Shown here: piece after piece, positions 54,064 to 62,996 of the stretch
Layout of the letters: each line of letters begins with the position of its first letter
Numbering within the stretch: position 1 is the first letter of the stretch
Assembly (NCBI RefSeq): GCF_001667925.1
Contig: NZ_LZJR01000084.1
Span: 1-64,000, forward strand
DNA: 64,000 nucleotides
Direction of reading: 5' to 3'
Source of the DNA: Mycobacterium sp. E2479
GTDB taxonomy: Bacteria; Actinomycetota; Actinomycetes; Mycobacteriales; Mycobacteriaceae
Made by a program: the position numbers and the translations under genes
The notes under the pieces: model-generated
What the model saw: the letters and a program-made list of their open reading frames with translations, nothing else
Database searches by the model: none
Told to the model about the DNA's origin: nothing

Positions 54064-55518
54064 TCACAGCTGAGCCCAGACCGACTTCGTCTTGAGGTAG
54101 ATCTCGAGGCCCTCTTTGCCGAACTCGTGGCCCCAACCGGACTGCTTGTAGCCGCCGAACGGCACATCGTGGTCGAAGACCAGCTGGCAGTTGACCTGGA
54201 CGCTGCCGGCCTGCAGTCGCCTCATGATCCGGTGGGCCCGGCCGAGGTTCTCCGTCCACGCCGTGGCCGCCAGGCCGTAGCTGGTGTCGTTGGCCAGGGC
54301 CACGGCCTCGTCCTCGTCGTCGAACGGCAGGATGGTGACCACCGGCCCGAAGATCTCCTGCTGGTACAGCCGCATGCTGGTGTCGACGTTGGTGAGCACC
54401 GTCGGGTGCACGAAGTAGCCCTTGCGGTCCAGGCGGTGGCCGCCGGTGACCACCTCGACACCGTCCTTCTTGCCCTCGTCGATGAAGCCCATGACCCGGG
54501 TCAGCTGCTTCTCGCTGATCAGCGGCCCACTGACGCAGCCCTCCTCGCTGGGGGCGCCCAGCTTGAACGAATTCGCCATCATCGCAATGCCTTCCACGAC
54601 CCGGTCGTAGACGCCTCGCTGGGCGAAGATGCGCGACCCGCACACGCAGCCCTGGCCGGAATGCACGAAGATGCCCAGCGACGCCATCATGATGGCGTTG
54701 TCCAGGTTGGCGTCGTCGAAGATCAGCACCGGGGATTTCCCGCCGAGTTCCAACGTGACCTTCTTCAGGTTGTCCGCCGATGCCCGGACGATCTCCTTGC
54801 CCACCTCGGTCGAGCCGGTGAAGGCGACCTTCTGGACATCGGGGTGCGCGGTGATCGCGGCGCCCGCGGTGTGGCCGTAACCGGTCAGCAGGTTGACGAC
54901 GCCCTCGGGCACGCCGGCCTCGTGGACGAGCCTGTCCAACAGCAGCGCCGAAAGCGGCGTCTCCTCGGCCGGCTTGACGAGCAGGCTGCCGCCGGCGGCC
55001 AGGGCCGGCGCGAGCTTGGCGCTGGCGTTGAAGATCGGGCCGTTCCACGGAAAGATCAGGCCCACCACGCCGTACGGCTCTTTGAGGGTGTAGGCGTGCA
55101 TGTTGACGTACTTGTCGGTCGCGATTCCGTCGGTCTTCACGTCGTACGCAACACCATTGATCTTCGAACACCAACCGGCGTAGTAACGGAAGAACTCCGA
55201 ACAGGTCGACATCTGTAATTGGGCCTGCAGCAACGGCATTCCCGTGTTGAGTGAGTCGAGCTGAGCGAACTCCTCGGCGTGTTCGTCGATCAGCTCCCCG
55301 ATTCGCCACAAAATCTTGGCCCGTTCACGGCCCGGAAGCTCTGACCAGACGCCCGACTCGAAAGCCTCCTTCGCCCGTGTTACGGCGTCGTTGACCGCCT
55401 CTTGCCCGCAGTCGGTGAATTCGGTGATCGTCTCCTCGGTCGCGGGATCGATGACCGAGATGACGTCACCCGTTCCGGGACGCTTGCGAAGGTCGTCCAA
55501 TACCGCCTGCACCGTCAT
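54064..55518 (-). CDS. Aldehyde dehydrogenase
   Basis: A 484-residue NAD(P)-dependent aldehyde dehydrogenase. Catalytic Cys291 in G-Q-G-C-V-C-G-S-R and Glu257 in L-E-L-G-G-K-S-P; F-P-W-N-G-P upstream is the cofactor-binding loop; the C-terminus V-P-F-G-G-Y-K-Q-S-G-W-G-H-E is standard. ATG 55518 follows AAAGGGA. It oxidises aldehydes to acids, probably cytoplasmic; substrate unknown. A remnant of a paralogous enzyme occurs at 16531. Confidence 0.93.
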   Translation of the reverse strand: MTVQAVLDDLRKRPGTGDVISVIDPATEETITEFTDCGQEAVNDAVTRAKEAFESGVWSELPGRERAKILWRIGELIDEHAEEFAQLDSLNTGMPLLQAQLQMSTCSEFFRYYAGWCSKINGVAYDVKTDGIATDKYVNMHAYTLKEPYGVVGLIFPWNGPIFNASAKLAPALAAGGSLLVKPAEETPLSALLLDRLVHEAGVPEGVVNLLTGYGHTAGAAITAHPDVQKVAFTGSTEVGKEIVRASADNLKKVTLELGGKSPVLIFDDANLDNAIMMASLGIFVHSGQGCVCGSRIFAQRGVYDRVVEGIAMMANSFKLGAPSEEGCVSGPLISEKQLTRVMGFIDEGKKDGVEVVTGGHRLDRKGYFVHPTVLTNVDTSMRLYQQEIFGPVVTILPFDDEDEAVALANDTSYGLAATAWTENLGRAHRIMRRLQAGSVQVNCQLVFDHDVPFGGYKQSGWGHEFGKEGLEIYLKTKSVWAQL

Positions 55519-55620
55519 CTGATCCCTTTCGTATCGCCAGTCGTGACGCCGGGCGCCTGATGCGCTCAGTGCTGAGCACTTGCTTAGCATTGTGCACACG
55601 GCTGGTCAAGCATCATCCGC

Positions 55621-56031
55621 TTAGCGCAGTTCTTGGATGCGAATGAGATTTCCCGCGGGATCGCGGACTGCGCAGTCGCGGAGCCCGTACGGCTGGTCGG
55701 TCGGCTCCTGGACGATGTCGACATCGCCGGCCTGCAGCCGTTCGAAGGTGCCATCGAGGTCCTTGGTGGCCAGCAGCAGCGTGGCGTAGCTGCCCTTGGC
55801 CATCATCTCGGCGATGGTGCGACGCTCATCGTCGGTGATGCCCGGGTTGGCGGCCGGCGGGTTCAAGACGATGGATGTGTCCGGCTGGTTCGGCGGGCCG
55901 ACCGTGATCCAGCGCATCGTCCCCTTGCCGATGTCGAGACGAACTTCGAACCCGAGGACGTCGCGGTAAAAGGCAAGCGAAGATTCCGGGTCCTCGTGGG
56001 GAAGGAAGCTCGAGTGAATGGTGATGTCCAT
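55621..56031 (-). CDS. VOC/glyoxalase-fold protein
   Basis: A 136-residue vicinal-oxygen-chelate protein: D-P-E-S-S-L-A-F-Y-R-D-V-L-G-F-E-V-R at the start and G-L-R-D-C-A-V-R-D-P-A-G-N-L-I-R-I near the end, the usual paired beta-alpha-beta modules. Such proteins are glyoxalases, dioxygenases or antibiotic-binding proteins. It lies 9 bp after an AraC-type regulator on the same strand; the regulator-VOC pair often forms a unit in actinobacteria. Confidence 0.85.
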   Translation of the reverse strand: MDITIHSSFLPHEDPESSLAFYRDVLGFEVRLDIGKGTMRWITVGPPNQPDTSIVLNPPAANPGITDDERRTIAEMMAKGSYATLLLATKDLDGTFERLQAGDVDIVQEPTDQPYGLRDCAVRDPAGNLIRIQELR

Positions 56032-56040
56032 GCGGTCAGG

Positions 56041-56484
56041 CTAGGTGTGGTCCGAGGCAGACGCTTCTCGATTTCTGATCGGTCTCGTCACGTGTTTGGC
56101 CACGCATGGCGGCATTCCCGCCAGCGCGTCCGGCGATCGGCGGTACACGCTGGGCGGCACCCCGACCAATTCGGTGAATCGGGTGCTGAAGGTGCCCAAC
56201 GACGAACACCCGACCGCGAAGCACACCTCGGTGACGCTCAGGTCGTCGCGCCGCAGCAGGGCCATCGCGCGCTCGATGCGTCGCGTCATCAGATAGGAAT
56301 ACGGCGATTCGCCGTAGGCGCGCCGGAATTCGCGGCTGAGGTGGCCGGCGGACATGTGCACGCCACGCGCGAGGGCTGCGACGTCCAACGGCTGGGTGTA
56401 GTCCCGGTCGATGCGGTCCCGCACGCGGCGCAACAGGGCCAGCGTGTGCAGACGCTGCGCCGCCGACTCGGATGTGCGGGTCAC
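56041..56484 (-). CDS. AraC-family transcriptional regulator
   Basis: A 147-residue protein that is little more than the AraC/XylS DNA-binding domain: L-D-V-A-A-L-A-R-G-V-H-M-S-A-G-H-L-S-R-E-F (first helix-turn-helix) and V-T-E-V-C-F-A-V-G-C-S-S-L-G-T-F-S-T-R-F (second). GTG 56484 is used; an upstream effector domain is not found in this frame. It probably regulates the downstream VOC gene. Confidence 0.87.
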   Translation of the reverse strand: MTRTSESAAQRLHTLALLRRVRDRIDRDYTQPLDVAALARGVHMSAGHLSREFRRAYGESPYSYLMTRRIERAMALLRRDDLSVTEVCFAVGCSSLGTFSTRFTELVGVPPSVYRRSPDALAGMPPCVAKHVTRPIRNREASASDHT

Positions 56485-56498
56485 CTCGGATGCCGCCC

Positions 56499-57401
56499 CT
56501 ACACGCCGACGAGCTCCGGGTGGAATTTCGCCGCCATGCGCCGAATTCCGTCGCGCCAGTCGACCGAGGTGCCGCCGATGAGTTCGTGCATCCGGTCGAC
56601 CGTGGTGGGATTGCCGCGCAGCGCTTGTTCGCTCGGCTCGAAGATCGGCTCCGTGCCGACGAGCGAGCCGAGGTAGTCGCACCACTCCTGCAGGCTCACC
56701 GTCTGGTCGCCGCACCAGTTGACCGTGGTCGCCGGGATCGACGCGACCTCGAGGAGCTTGGGAATGGTCGCGATGATGTCGTCCTCGTGAATCGGGTTGT
56801 AGCGGGCGGGCTCACCGGGTGGGACGGGAATCGGGATGCCGCCCAGCATCATCTCCATGTGATAGAACGGCCATCCGCCGTTGTCGCCGTACGGGACGTT
56901 GAGGCGGGCGATCGTGGTGGGCATGCCAACGATGCGCGCCACTGATCGGGCGACCACCTCCCCGGCGATCTTGGAAATGGAATAGGTCGGAAACAGCGGC
57001 TTGTGGTTGTCGCCGAGGGCGGACCGCTCGCTGCGGGGGTCGTCGTCCGGCGGGTCATATACGGCGGCTGAGGAGCAGTGCAGAAAGGCCTTCGCGTTGC
57101 GGCAGTGGGCCATCAGCAGGCCGACCGACTCCGCGTTGGCCGCCAAATCTTTGTCCCAGCTTCCGCTCTTGGCCACCGCCAAGTTGAGGACATAGTCGAA
57201 ATCTGTTGGCAGAGCAGTGAAGTCACCGACCGCCAGATTCACCTTCTCGCAATGAATCCCAGACTTCTCGAGGCTTTCTCGCGCGGCGGGATCGTTGAAT
57301 CGGGCGATTCCCCAAACCTCGTTATCGGCGGCAAGGGCCCGGGCGATGGGGGTGGCAATTTGACCAGTTGGACCGGTGATCAGAATTTTTGAGCCGCGCA
57401 T
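56499..57401 (-). CDS. NAD-dependent epimerase/dehydratase family protein
   Basis: A 300-residue extended short-chain dehydrogenase. N-terminal K-I-L-I-T-G-P-T-G-Q-I-A-T-P with a glycine-rich nucleotide site, a hydrophobic strand D-F-D-Y-V-L-N-L-A-V, then S-S-A-A-V-Y-D and Y-S-I-S-K (catalytic Tyr-x-x-x-Lys). The C-terminus recognises a sugar or steroid-like substrate. It is 14 bp upstream of the AraC gene; likely an operon with AraC and VOC. Confidence 0.87.
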   Translation of the reverse strand: MRGSKILITGPTGQIATPIARALAADNEVWGIARFNDPAARESLEKSGIHCEKVNLAVGDFTALPTDFDYVLNLAVAKSGSWDKDLAANAESVGLLMAHCRNAKAFLHCSSAAVYDPPDDDPRSERSALGDNHKPLFPTYSISKIAGEVVARSVARIVGMPTTIARLNVPYGDNGGWPFYHMEMMLGGIPIPVPPGEPARYNPIHEDDIIATIPKLLEVASIPATTVNWCGDQTVSLQEWCDYLGSLVGTEPIFEPSEQALRGNPTTVDRMHELIGGTSVDWRDGIRRMAAKFHPELVGV

Positions 57402-57486
57402 GCGCGCAATGGTAGCGAGGACCTGTCACCGTACCTAGATACGACGCCGCACCAATGGCGCCGGGTGGCTGACCGGCATTAGCGAT

Positions 57487-58671
57487 TTAGAGCCCGGGCT
57501 GATCTTCGATGATGCCCAGCCAGATCTGCGCCACGTCGATGGCGACTTTCTCGCTGATGAAGGCGTGCTGGGTTCCGGTGTAGATGTCACGGAAGGCGCG
57601 CTCGAGCCGGCTGCCCTCACGGATCGAGCTGGTCCCGGCGACCAAATGCGCCCATTCGGCACAGCTACGGGCCGTGTCGGTGGCGTAGACGGCGGCCACC
57701 CGCATGTCGGCGCGTAGCGCCGGTGTCAGGTCCTCCCCGGACCCGACCGCCGCCTCGGCGCTGGTGAACGCGTCGAGGACCAAGAGGCGGGCCGCACGCC
57801 AGGCCGCGCGGTGATGCGCCAGGCCCTTCTGGAAGGTGGGGCGGCTGGCCAGCGACGCCATGTCGCTCATCCGAAACTTGGTCGCGGCCAGCTCTTGGAC
57901 ATCGTCGAGCATGCTCTTGGCCACCCCCAGCGCCCAAGACGCGTGCCCGGCGGCGGTCACCGGCATCAGTCCCATCCGGGTTGCCGGCGATGTCCCACGA
58001 TAGGGCTGACGCACGAACAGTTCGAACGTGCGGCTCTCGGGAACGAACACGTCCTGAGCGCTGTAGTCGTAGGAACCGGTTCCCTTCAGCCCTTGCACGA
58101 ACCAGCCGTCGTTGAAACTGATCTCCGCCCGCGGAATCAGGGCCACTCGCATTTCGGGCAAACCCTCACTGATCCAACGCATCTCGCCGTCATCCATCGG
58201 CAGGAAGCCGGCCGCAACGTATTCCGAGTGCCCGATGCCCGAACCGAAGTTCCATGCGCCGGTCACCCGGTAGCCGCCGTCGACGGCGGCGCCTTGTCCG
58301 TTGGGAAAGAACTGACCTCCCATGGCGACCCGGTTGTCATGCGCGGTAAACACTTCGGCGAAGCCTTCGTCGGGTAAGTACACCGCCGCGGCGAAGGACG
58401 ATGGCAGATTGGCAATACCTACCCAACCGAATGACCCGTCTTGCCAAGCCATTTCGATCCAGGTCTCGATCATTTCGGTGAAGGACGGCTCGATACCGCC
58501 GGCAACGACCGGGTTGAATGCCGACATCAGCCCACTGGCCCACATCGCGTCGACGATTGCCGGGGTGAGGGTGCGCATCCGCTCGGATTCGGCGGCTTCG
58601 GCGCGCACCAGGTCGCGCATACCGCGAGCCAGTGCGACAACCCGGTCTGCTGTGTCGGCGATCGAGGTCAT
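57487..58671 (-). CDS. Acyl-CoA dehydrogenase-family flavoprotein (HsaA-like)
   Basis: A 394-residue protein with the acyl-CoA dehydrogenase fold. The pattern D-G-S-F-G-W-V, N-F-G-S-G-I-G-H-S-E-Y-V and L-K-G-T-G-S-Y-D-Y-S-A-Q-D-V-F matches the FMN-dependent monooxygenase subgroup (such as HsaA of steroid catabolism) rather than classical beta-oxidation enzymes, because no acidic catalytic Glu is seen. ATG 58671 is used; the frame extends to 58692. Its reductase partner is not in the window. Confidence 0.82.
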   Translation of the reverse strand: MTSIADTADRVVALARGMRDLVRAEAAESERMRTLTPAIVDAMWASGLMSAFNPVVAGGIEPSFTEMIETWIEMAWQDGSFGWVGIANLPSSFAAAVYLPDEGFAEVFTAHDNRVAMGGQFFPNGQGAAVDGGYRVTGAWNFGSGIGHSEYVAAGFLPMDDGEMRWISEGLPEMRVALIPRAEISFNDGWFVQGLKGTGSYDYSAQDVFVPESRTFELFVRQPYRGTSPATRMGLMPVTAAGHASWALGVAKSMLDDVQELAATKFRMSDMASLASRPTFQKGLAHHRAAWRAARLLVLDAFTSAEAAVGSGEDLTPALRADMRVAAVYATDTARSCAEWAHLVAGTSSIREGSRLERAFRDIYTGTQHAFISEKVAIDVAQIWLGIIEDQPGL

Positions 58672-58747
58672 GAGGGTGACCGTATCAACCACTGAGGGCT
58701 TGAAGAATGGAAATCACGCGTCGTGCCATGTCGTTTACGGTGTGGTT

Positions 58748-59128
58748 GTGCGGTGGATCGTCGACGCCATGAATGTCATCGGAAGTCGTCCCGATGGCTG
58801 GTGGAAAGATCGCGACGGTGCAATGGTCAGATTGGTAAAAGGACTGGATCGATGGGCGTTGGGTCAAGGAGAAACGGTGACAGTGGTTTTTGAACGACCG
58901 CCGTCGGCGGCCGTCACTTCATCGGTGGTTGAGGTCGCGCACCCACCCAGGGCGGCCGCGAATTCGGCCGACGACGAGATCGTCCGGCTTGTCGCGGGCG
59001 ACCCTGCCCCGCACGACATTCGGGTCGTGACATCCGACAGGGCGTTGACCGAGCGAGTGCGAAGCCTCGGGGCATCCGTCCAGCGCTCGGAAAGTTTCCG
59101 CGACCTGATCGATCCGCGGCACCGATGA
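58748..59128 (+). CDS. NYN/YacP-like RNA-processing-type protein
   Basis: A 126-residue protein beginning at GTG 58748: W-I-V-D-A-M-N-V-I-G-S-R-P-D-G-W-W-K-D-R-D-G-A-M is split as a D-A-M-N active-site opening, and V-T-S-D-R-A-L supplies the later conserved Asp. These are the acidic residues of the PIN-like NYN fold (nuclease). It overlaps the nitronate monooxygenase start by 4 bp (ATGA), so the two are co-translated. Confidence 0.8.
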   Translation: MRWIVDAMNVIGSRPDGWWKDRDGAMVRLVKGLDRWALGQGETVTVVFERPPSAAVTSSVVEVAHPPRAAANSADDEIVRLVAGDPAPHDIRVVTSDRALTERVRSLGASVQRSESFRDLIDPRHR

Positions 59129-60078
59129 CCACCGGCAACCCGAGCGCCGCGCCCAACCGGGTCTGCGCCCTTGCGCACATCGACATCCCGATCATCCAGG
59201 CGCCGATGACTTACATCGCCGGCGCTCAGCTGGCCGCCGCGGTGTCGAATGCCGGTGGGCTGGGAATCATCGAGACCACCTCGGACCAGGGCCGAGCCGA
59301 CCTGCGACGGGTGCGCGAGCTGACCGGCGGCGCCGTCGGGGCGAACATCGCGTTGCTGTTCAACCGTGACCCGGCGATGTTGGAATTGCTTGTCGCCAAC
59401 AACGTTCGGTTCGTGACCACTTCGGCCGGGAGCCCGTCGGTGTTCACCGAACGTCTGCACGACGCGGGCATCACGGTGTTCCATGTGGTGGGCACCCTGG
59501 CCGCGGCCAAAAAGGCCGTCGACGCCGGCGTGGATGGGCTGGTGGTCGAGGGCGTCGAAGGAGGCGGATTCAAGAATCGGTTTGGCGCGTCCACCATGGT
59601 GCTGCTGCCGTTGGTGGCGGCCCACGTGGACATCCCGATCGTGGCCGCCGGTGGGATCTGCGACGCGCGCTCCATGGCGGCCGCTTTCGTTCTGGGCGCG
59701 GAAGCGGTGCAGATGGGCACCCGGCTGCTTGCGTCCGCGGACTCGCCGGTGCACGGCAACCTCAAGCAAGCGGTCGTCGACGCCGACGAGACCGGCACAG
59801 TGATGCTCCCCCTGGACGGCACCCGAATGATGCGCGTCATCCGCACCCCTGCCGCCGAGCGCCTCGACACCGCGATGTCTGCCGAAGATGGGGCCGCGGC
59901 ACTACAACGCGTGCAACGGCTGTACTTCGACGGCGACCTGGGCGCCAGCGTCGCCAACACCGGTCAGGTGGCGGGCCGTATACAGGACTTGCCGCCCGCC
60001 GCCGACATCATCAAGGAGACGTGGCGAGGCTGCCGCGCGGTGCTGGCTGCCACGTCGAAGCAAGTGGGCGAGCCCTAG
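59125..60078 (+). CDS. Nitronate monooxygenase
   Basis: A 317-residue FMN-dependent TIM-barrel enzyme. I-P-I-I-Q-A-P-M at the start, G-G-L-G-I-I, G-A-N-I-A-L-L, D-G-L-V-V-E-G-V-E-G-G-G (with the usual His replaced by Val/Glu positions) and V-A-A-G-G-I-C-D are the nitronate monooxygenase/2-nitropropane dioxygenase signature. It oxidises alkyl nitronates such as propionate-3-nitronate. ATGA overlap with the preceding gene. Confidence 0.88.
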   Translation: MTTGNPSAAPNRVCALAHIDIPIIQAPMTYIAGAQLAAAVSNAGGLGIIETTSDQGRADLRRVRELTGGAVGANIALLFNRDPAMLELLVANNVRFVTTSAGSPSVFTERLHDAGITVFHVVGTLAAAKKAVDAGVDGLVVEGVEGGGFKNRFGASTMVLLPLVAAHVDIPIVAAGGICDARSMAAAFVLGAEAVQMGTRLLASADSPVHGNLKQAVVDADETGTVMLPLDGTRMMRVIRTPAAERLDTAMSAEDGAAALQRVQRLYFDGDLGASVANTGQVAGRIQDLPPAADIIKETWRGCRAVLAATSKQVGEP

Positions 60079-60269
60079 CTCGGGTTGGCTTCCACCCCGG
60101 ACGGACAGTGCACTTCGGCGTGTCGGAAGCCGGTCTGCCTGGCATCGACGTCGACGACCGACTGTGCCGCGCCCTTTGCCTTGATGGTCGTCTTGCTGCT
60201 ACAGGCGGTCGGCGCGACGGTGACCAAGAGCAGCATGCCCGCTGCCAGGTAGCCGGTGGTACCCACCAC
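60075..60269 (-). pseudogene. Truncated DUF4333 lipoprotein
   Basis: A 64-residue frame: signal peptide with a lipobox-like T-V-A-P-T-A-C-S-S-K, followed by K-G-A-A-Q-S-V-V-D-V and the Cys of V-H-C-P-S-G-V-E-A. These are the first half of the mycobacterial DUF4333 domain. A stop at 60075-60077 cuts it just after the first Cys motif, overlapping the end of the nitronate monooxygenase. The second Cys half is absent, so the gene is a 3'-truncated remnant. Confidence 0.6.
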
Positions 60270-60360
60270 GGGCTAACACGGCACGGCGACGAAACCACAG
60301 ATCAAGGTTGGCAAACCTGGTGCGCTGCAAACGCGCACCAAGCCGCCCGACGGAAAGAAA

Positions 60361-60855
60361 TCAGCCCGCCGCCGCCAGCGCCGCGTCGTAGTTGGGCTCC
60401 TGCGCGATCTCGGGCACCAGTTCGGTGTAGGCGACGTTGCCGTCGGTGCCGATCACCACGATGGCCCGGGCGAGCAGTCCGGCCATTGGGCCGTCAGCGA
60501 TTGTGACCCCGTAGTCATCGCCGAAGTTGTCGCGGAACGCCGACGCGCTCTTGACGTTCTCGATGCCCTCGGCGCCACAGAATCGCGCCTGCGCGAACGG
60601 CAGATCTTTTGACACGCACAACACCGACGCACCGCTCGCGGCGGCGCGCTCGTTGAAGGTCCGCACGCTGGCCGCGCACACCGGCGTGTCGATGGATGGA
60701 AAGATGTTGAGCACCAAGGGCTTACCGCTGAATTGCTCGCTGCTGACTGCGGCCAGATCGCCGCCGGTCAGACTGAAGGCCGGGGCTTTGGATCCGACGG
60801 CAGGCAGCTCGCCGACAGTATTGATCGGGTTTCCACGCAACGTTATCTGTGCCAT
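60361..60855 (-). CDS. tpx: Thiol peroxidase Tpx
   Basis: A 164-residue atypical 2-Cys peroxiredoxin. Peroxidatic Cys60 in S-I-D-T-P-V-C, Cys80, and resolving Cys93 in A-R-F-C-G: the same numbering as the M. tuberculosis enzyme. It reduces H2O2 and organic peroxides with thioredoxin. ATG 60855 is used; an in-frame start two codons upstream is possible. Confidence 0.95.
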   Translation of the reverse strand: MAQITLRGNPINTVGELPAVGSKAPAFSLTGGDLAAVSSEQFSGKPLVLNIFPSIDTPVCAASVRTFNERAAASGASVLCVSKDLPFAQARFCGAEGIENVKSASAFRDNFGDDYGVTIADGPMAGLLARAIVVIGTDGNVAYTELVPEIAQEPNYDAALAAAG

Positions 60856-60966
60856 GGGCAACAGTCTGCCAAGGCCGCCGTGGCCGTCATGGGGCAGGTC
60901 CCCATGTCCTGATTAGTGGGATACATGGCGTAGACGACACACCCCGGCGTGTCTAACACTTGATCC

Positions 60967-61917
60967 ATGCCTCGCAAGGTGGTGATCGTCGGTTTCCCCG
61001 GCGTGCAGGCGCTCGATGTGGTGGGCCCTTATGACGTGTTCACCGGCGCATCGCTGTTGACGGGCGGCGGTTATGACGTCGCGATGGCCTCGGCGGGTGG
61101 GCAGCCGGTGCCGACGGCGACCGGGCTGGCGTTCGTGGCGACCCCGTTACCGGACCCGGATGACCCGATCGACACGGTCGTGCTGCCCGGCGGCGCCGGC
61201 GTCGACGCCGCCCGTTCCGACGCCGAGCTTCTCGCCTGGATCAAGTCCGTCGCCACACGTGCGCGGCGCATCGTGACGGTGTGCACCGGCGCGTTTCTCG
61301 CGGCCGAGGCGGGACTGCTGGACGGGCAACGGGTGACCACCCATTGGGCCTTCGCCGAGCGGTTGGCCGATGAATTCCCCGCCATCGACGTCGATGCCGA
61401 CCCGATCTTCGTGCGGAGCTCGGACACCGTATGGACCGCCGCGGGTGTCACCGCCGGCATTGATCTCACGCTCGCGTTGATCGAGGACGACCACGGCACC
61501 GAACTCGCCCAGACGGTCGCGCGCTGGCTCGTGCTGTATCTGCGCCGACCGGGTGGGCAGACGCAGTTCGCGGCGCCGGTGTGGATGCCGCGGGCGAGGA
61601 GGGACTCGATCCGCGAGGTGCAGGAGACGATCGAGGCCGAGCCGGGCGGCCCGCACAGTATCGATGATCTGGCTCGCCGGGCCGCGATGAGCCCGCGCCA
61701 CTTCACGAGGGTGTTCACCGCCGAAATCGGTGAGGCGCCGGGCCAATACGTCGAACGCATCCGCACCGAAGCCGCGCGCCGGCAATTAGAGGAGACCGAC
61801 GACACCGTCGTCGCGATCGCCGCCCGGTGTGGCTTCGGCACGGCGGAAACCATGCGGCGCAATTTCCTTCGTCGCGTTGGTATTTCGCCCGACCAATACC
61901 GCAAGGCCTTCGCCTGA
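60967..61917 (+). CDS. GlxA-like regulator (DJ-1/PfpI + AraC HTH)
   Basis: A 316-residue transcription factor. Residues 1-190 are a DJ-1/PfpI amidase-like domain with the Cys elbow V-T-V-C-T-G-A-F-L (nucleophile Cys) and an early acidic residue. Residues 215-316 are an AraC-type helix-turn-helix: S-I-D-D-L-A-R-R-A-A-M-S-P-R-H-F-T-R-V-F and V-A-I-A-A-R-C-G-F-G-T-A-E-T-M-R-R. The following PfpI gene, 18 bp away, is the likely target or partner. Confidence 0.9.
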   Translation: MPRKVVIVGFPGVQALDVVGPYDVFTGASLLTGGGYDVAMASAGGQPVPTATGLAFVATPLPDPDDPIDTVVLPGGAGVDAARSDAELLAWIKSVATRARRIVTVCTGAFLAAEAGLLDGQRVTTHWAFAERLADEFPAIDVDADPIFVRSSDTVWTAAGVTAGIDLTLALIEDDHGTELAQTVARWLVLYLRRPGGQTQFAAPVWMPRARRDSIREVQETIEAEPGGPHSIDDLARRAAMSPRHFTRVFTAEIGEAPGQYVERIRTEAARRQLEETDDTVVAIAARCGFGTAETMRRNFLRRVGISPDQYRKAFA

Positions 61918-61935
61918 TACCGAAAGGACGAAACT

Positions 61936-62679
61936 ATGACCCAAATCGCCATCGTGGCCTATCCGGGGTTCACCGCGCTGGACATGATCGGTCCGTACGA
62001 GGTGCTGCGCAACCTGCCGGACGCCGAGGTGCGCTTCGTGTGGCACGAAGCCGGGCCGATCACCGCGGACTCCGGCGTGTTGGTGATCGGCGCCACGCAC
62101 TCGCTGGCCGAAACTCCCTCTCCCGACGTGATTCTCGTCCCCGGAGGCCCCTCGACGCCCGTCCACGCGCGGGACGAAGCGCTGCTCGACTGGTTGCGCC
62201 GGGCCCACCAGAGCGCGCGCTGGACGACCTCGGTGTGTTCCGGCTCGGTGATTCTGGCGGCCGCCGGGCTGCTCGAGGGCCGGCGCGCGACGTCGCACTG
62301 GCTGACCGTTCCCGCGCTCAAGGCGTTCGGCGCCGTCCCCGTGGCCGACGAACGAATCGTGCATCAGGACGACGTCGTCACCAGCGCCGGCGTGTCGGCC
62401 GGCCTCGACCTCGCGCTGTGGCTGGCCGGACAGATCGGCGGCGAAAGTCGAGCCAAGGCAATCCAACTCGCGCTCGAATACGACCCGCAGCCACCGTTCG
62501 ACTCGGGCCACATGTCCAAGGCGTCGGCGACCACCAAGGCCGCGGCCACCGCGTTGCTATCCAAGGACAGCGTGAAGCCCGCCAACGTGAAGGCGACGAC
62601 GTTGCTCGCCTGGGAGCAGGCGCTGAGCAAGGTCCGGTCGCGGCGACAAAGGCGCCAGCCGGATCGTTCCCCCGCCTAG
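61936..62679 (+). CDS. DJ-1/PfpI family protein (isonitrile-hydratase-like)
   Basis: A 247-residue protein with the PfpI domain in residues 1-190: T-Q-I-A-I-V-A-Y-P-G-F-T-A-L-D-M-I-G-P-Y-E-V at the start, and Cys nucleophile in T-S-V-C-S-G-S-V-I-L-A. The C-terminal 55 residues are Lys/Ala-rich and basic, with A-L-E-Y-D-P-Q-P-P-F. ATG 61936 follows GAAAGGA. It pairs with the GlxA-like regulator in one operon. Substrate unknown. Confidence 0.85.
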   Translation: MTQIAIVAYPGFTALDMIGPYEVLRNLPDAEVRFVWHEAGPITADSGVLVIGATHSLAETPSPDVILVPGGPSTPVHARDEALLDWLRRAHQSARWTTSVCSGSVILAAAGLLEGRRATSHWLTVPALKAFGAVPVADERIVHQDDVVTSAGVSAGLDLALWLAGQIGGESRAKAIQLALEYDPQPPFDSGHMSKASATTKAAATALLSKDSVKPANVKATTLLAWEQALSKVRSRRQRRQPDRSPA

Positions 62680-62996
62680 GGCCGCCGACTGCGAGCCGCG
62701 AGCATCACGCATCTGCCGCAGGTTCGGCGGTGACCGGCAAGGGAAATAGGCGCCAGAACCTTTGGACTAGGGCGCGATCGCCGACGATGCGTAGCGACCC
62801 GGCCTCGCGGTTGCCGCGCTGAATCGCTGAGGTTTCCACCTGCAGCGGACCTGCAAATCGGTTGGACCAGGGTGCAGATGCGACGCTGGTCCGAGCCGGC
62901 ACTTCACCGCGGCACCGTGAACGAGGACTCCGATTGGCGTCAGCATTCCGAAATGCCTTACCAATCAACATTTTCGGAGTCTATGGCCTTCAGGCG
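62680..62996. other. Intergenic region with a possible gene tail
   Basis: About 320 bp between two genes. On the minus strand an open frame at 62705-62971 ends in a hydrophobic, protein-like stretch F-W-R-L-F-P-L-P-V, which could be the 3' remnant of a lost gene, but no start and no family are recognised. I record it only as weak evidence of decay. Confidence 0.3.

Noticed and set aside
54044..55309. 421-codon second frame inside the aldehyde dehydrogenase
   Set aside because: Arg/Gly-rich out-of-frame translation of a conserved ALDH; no start signal.
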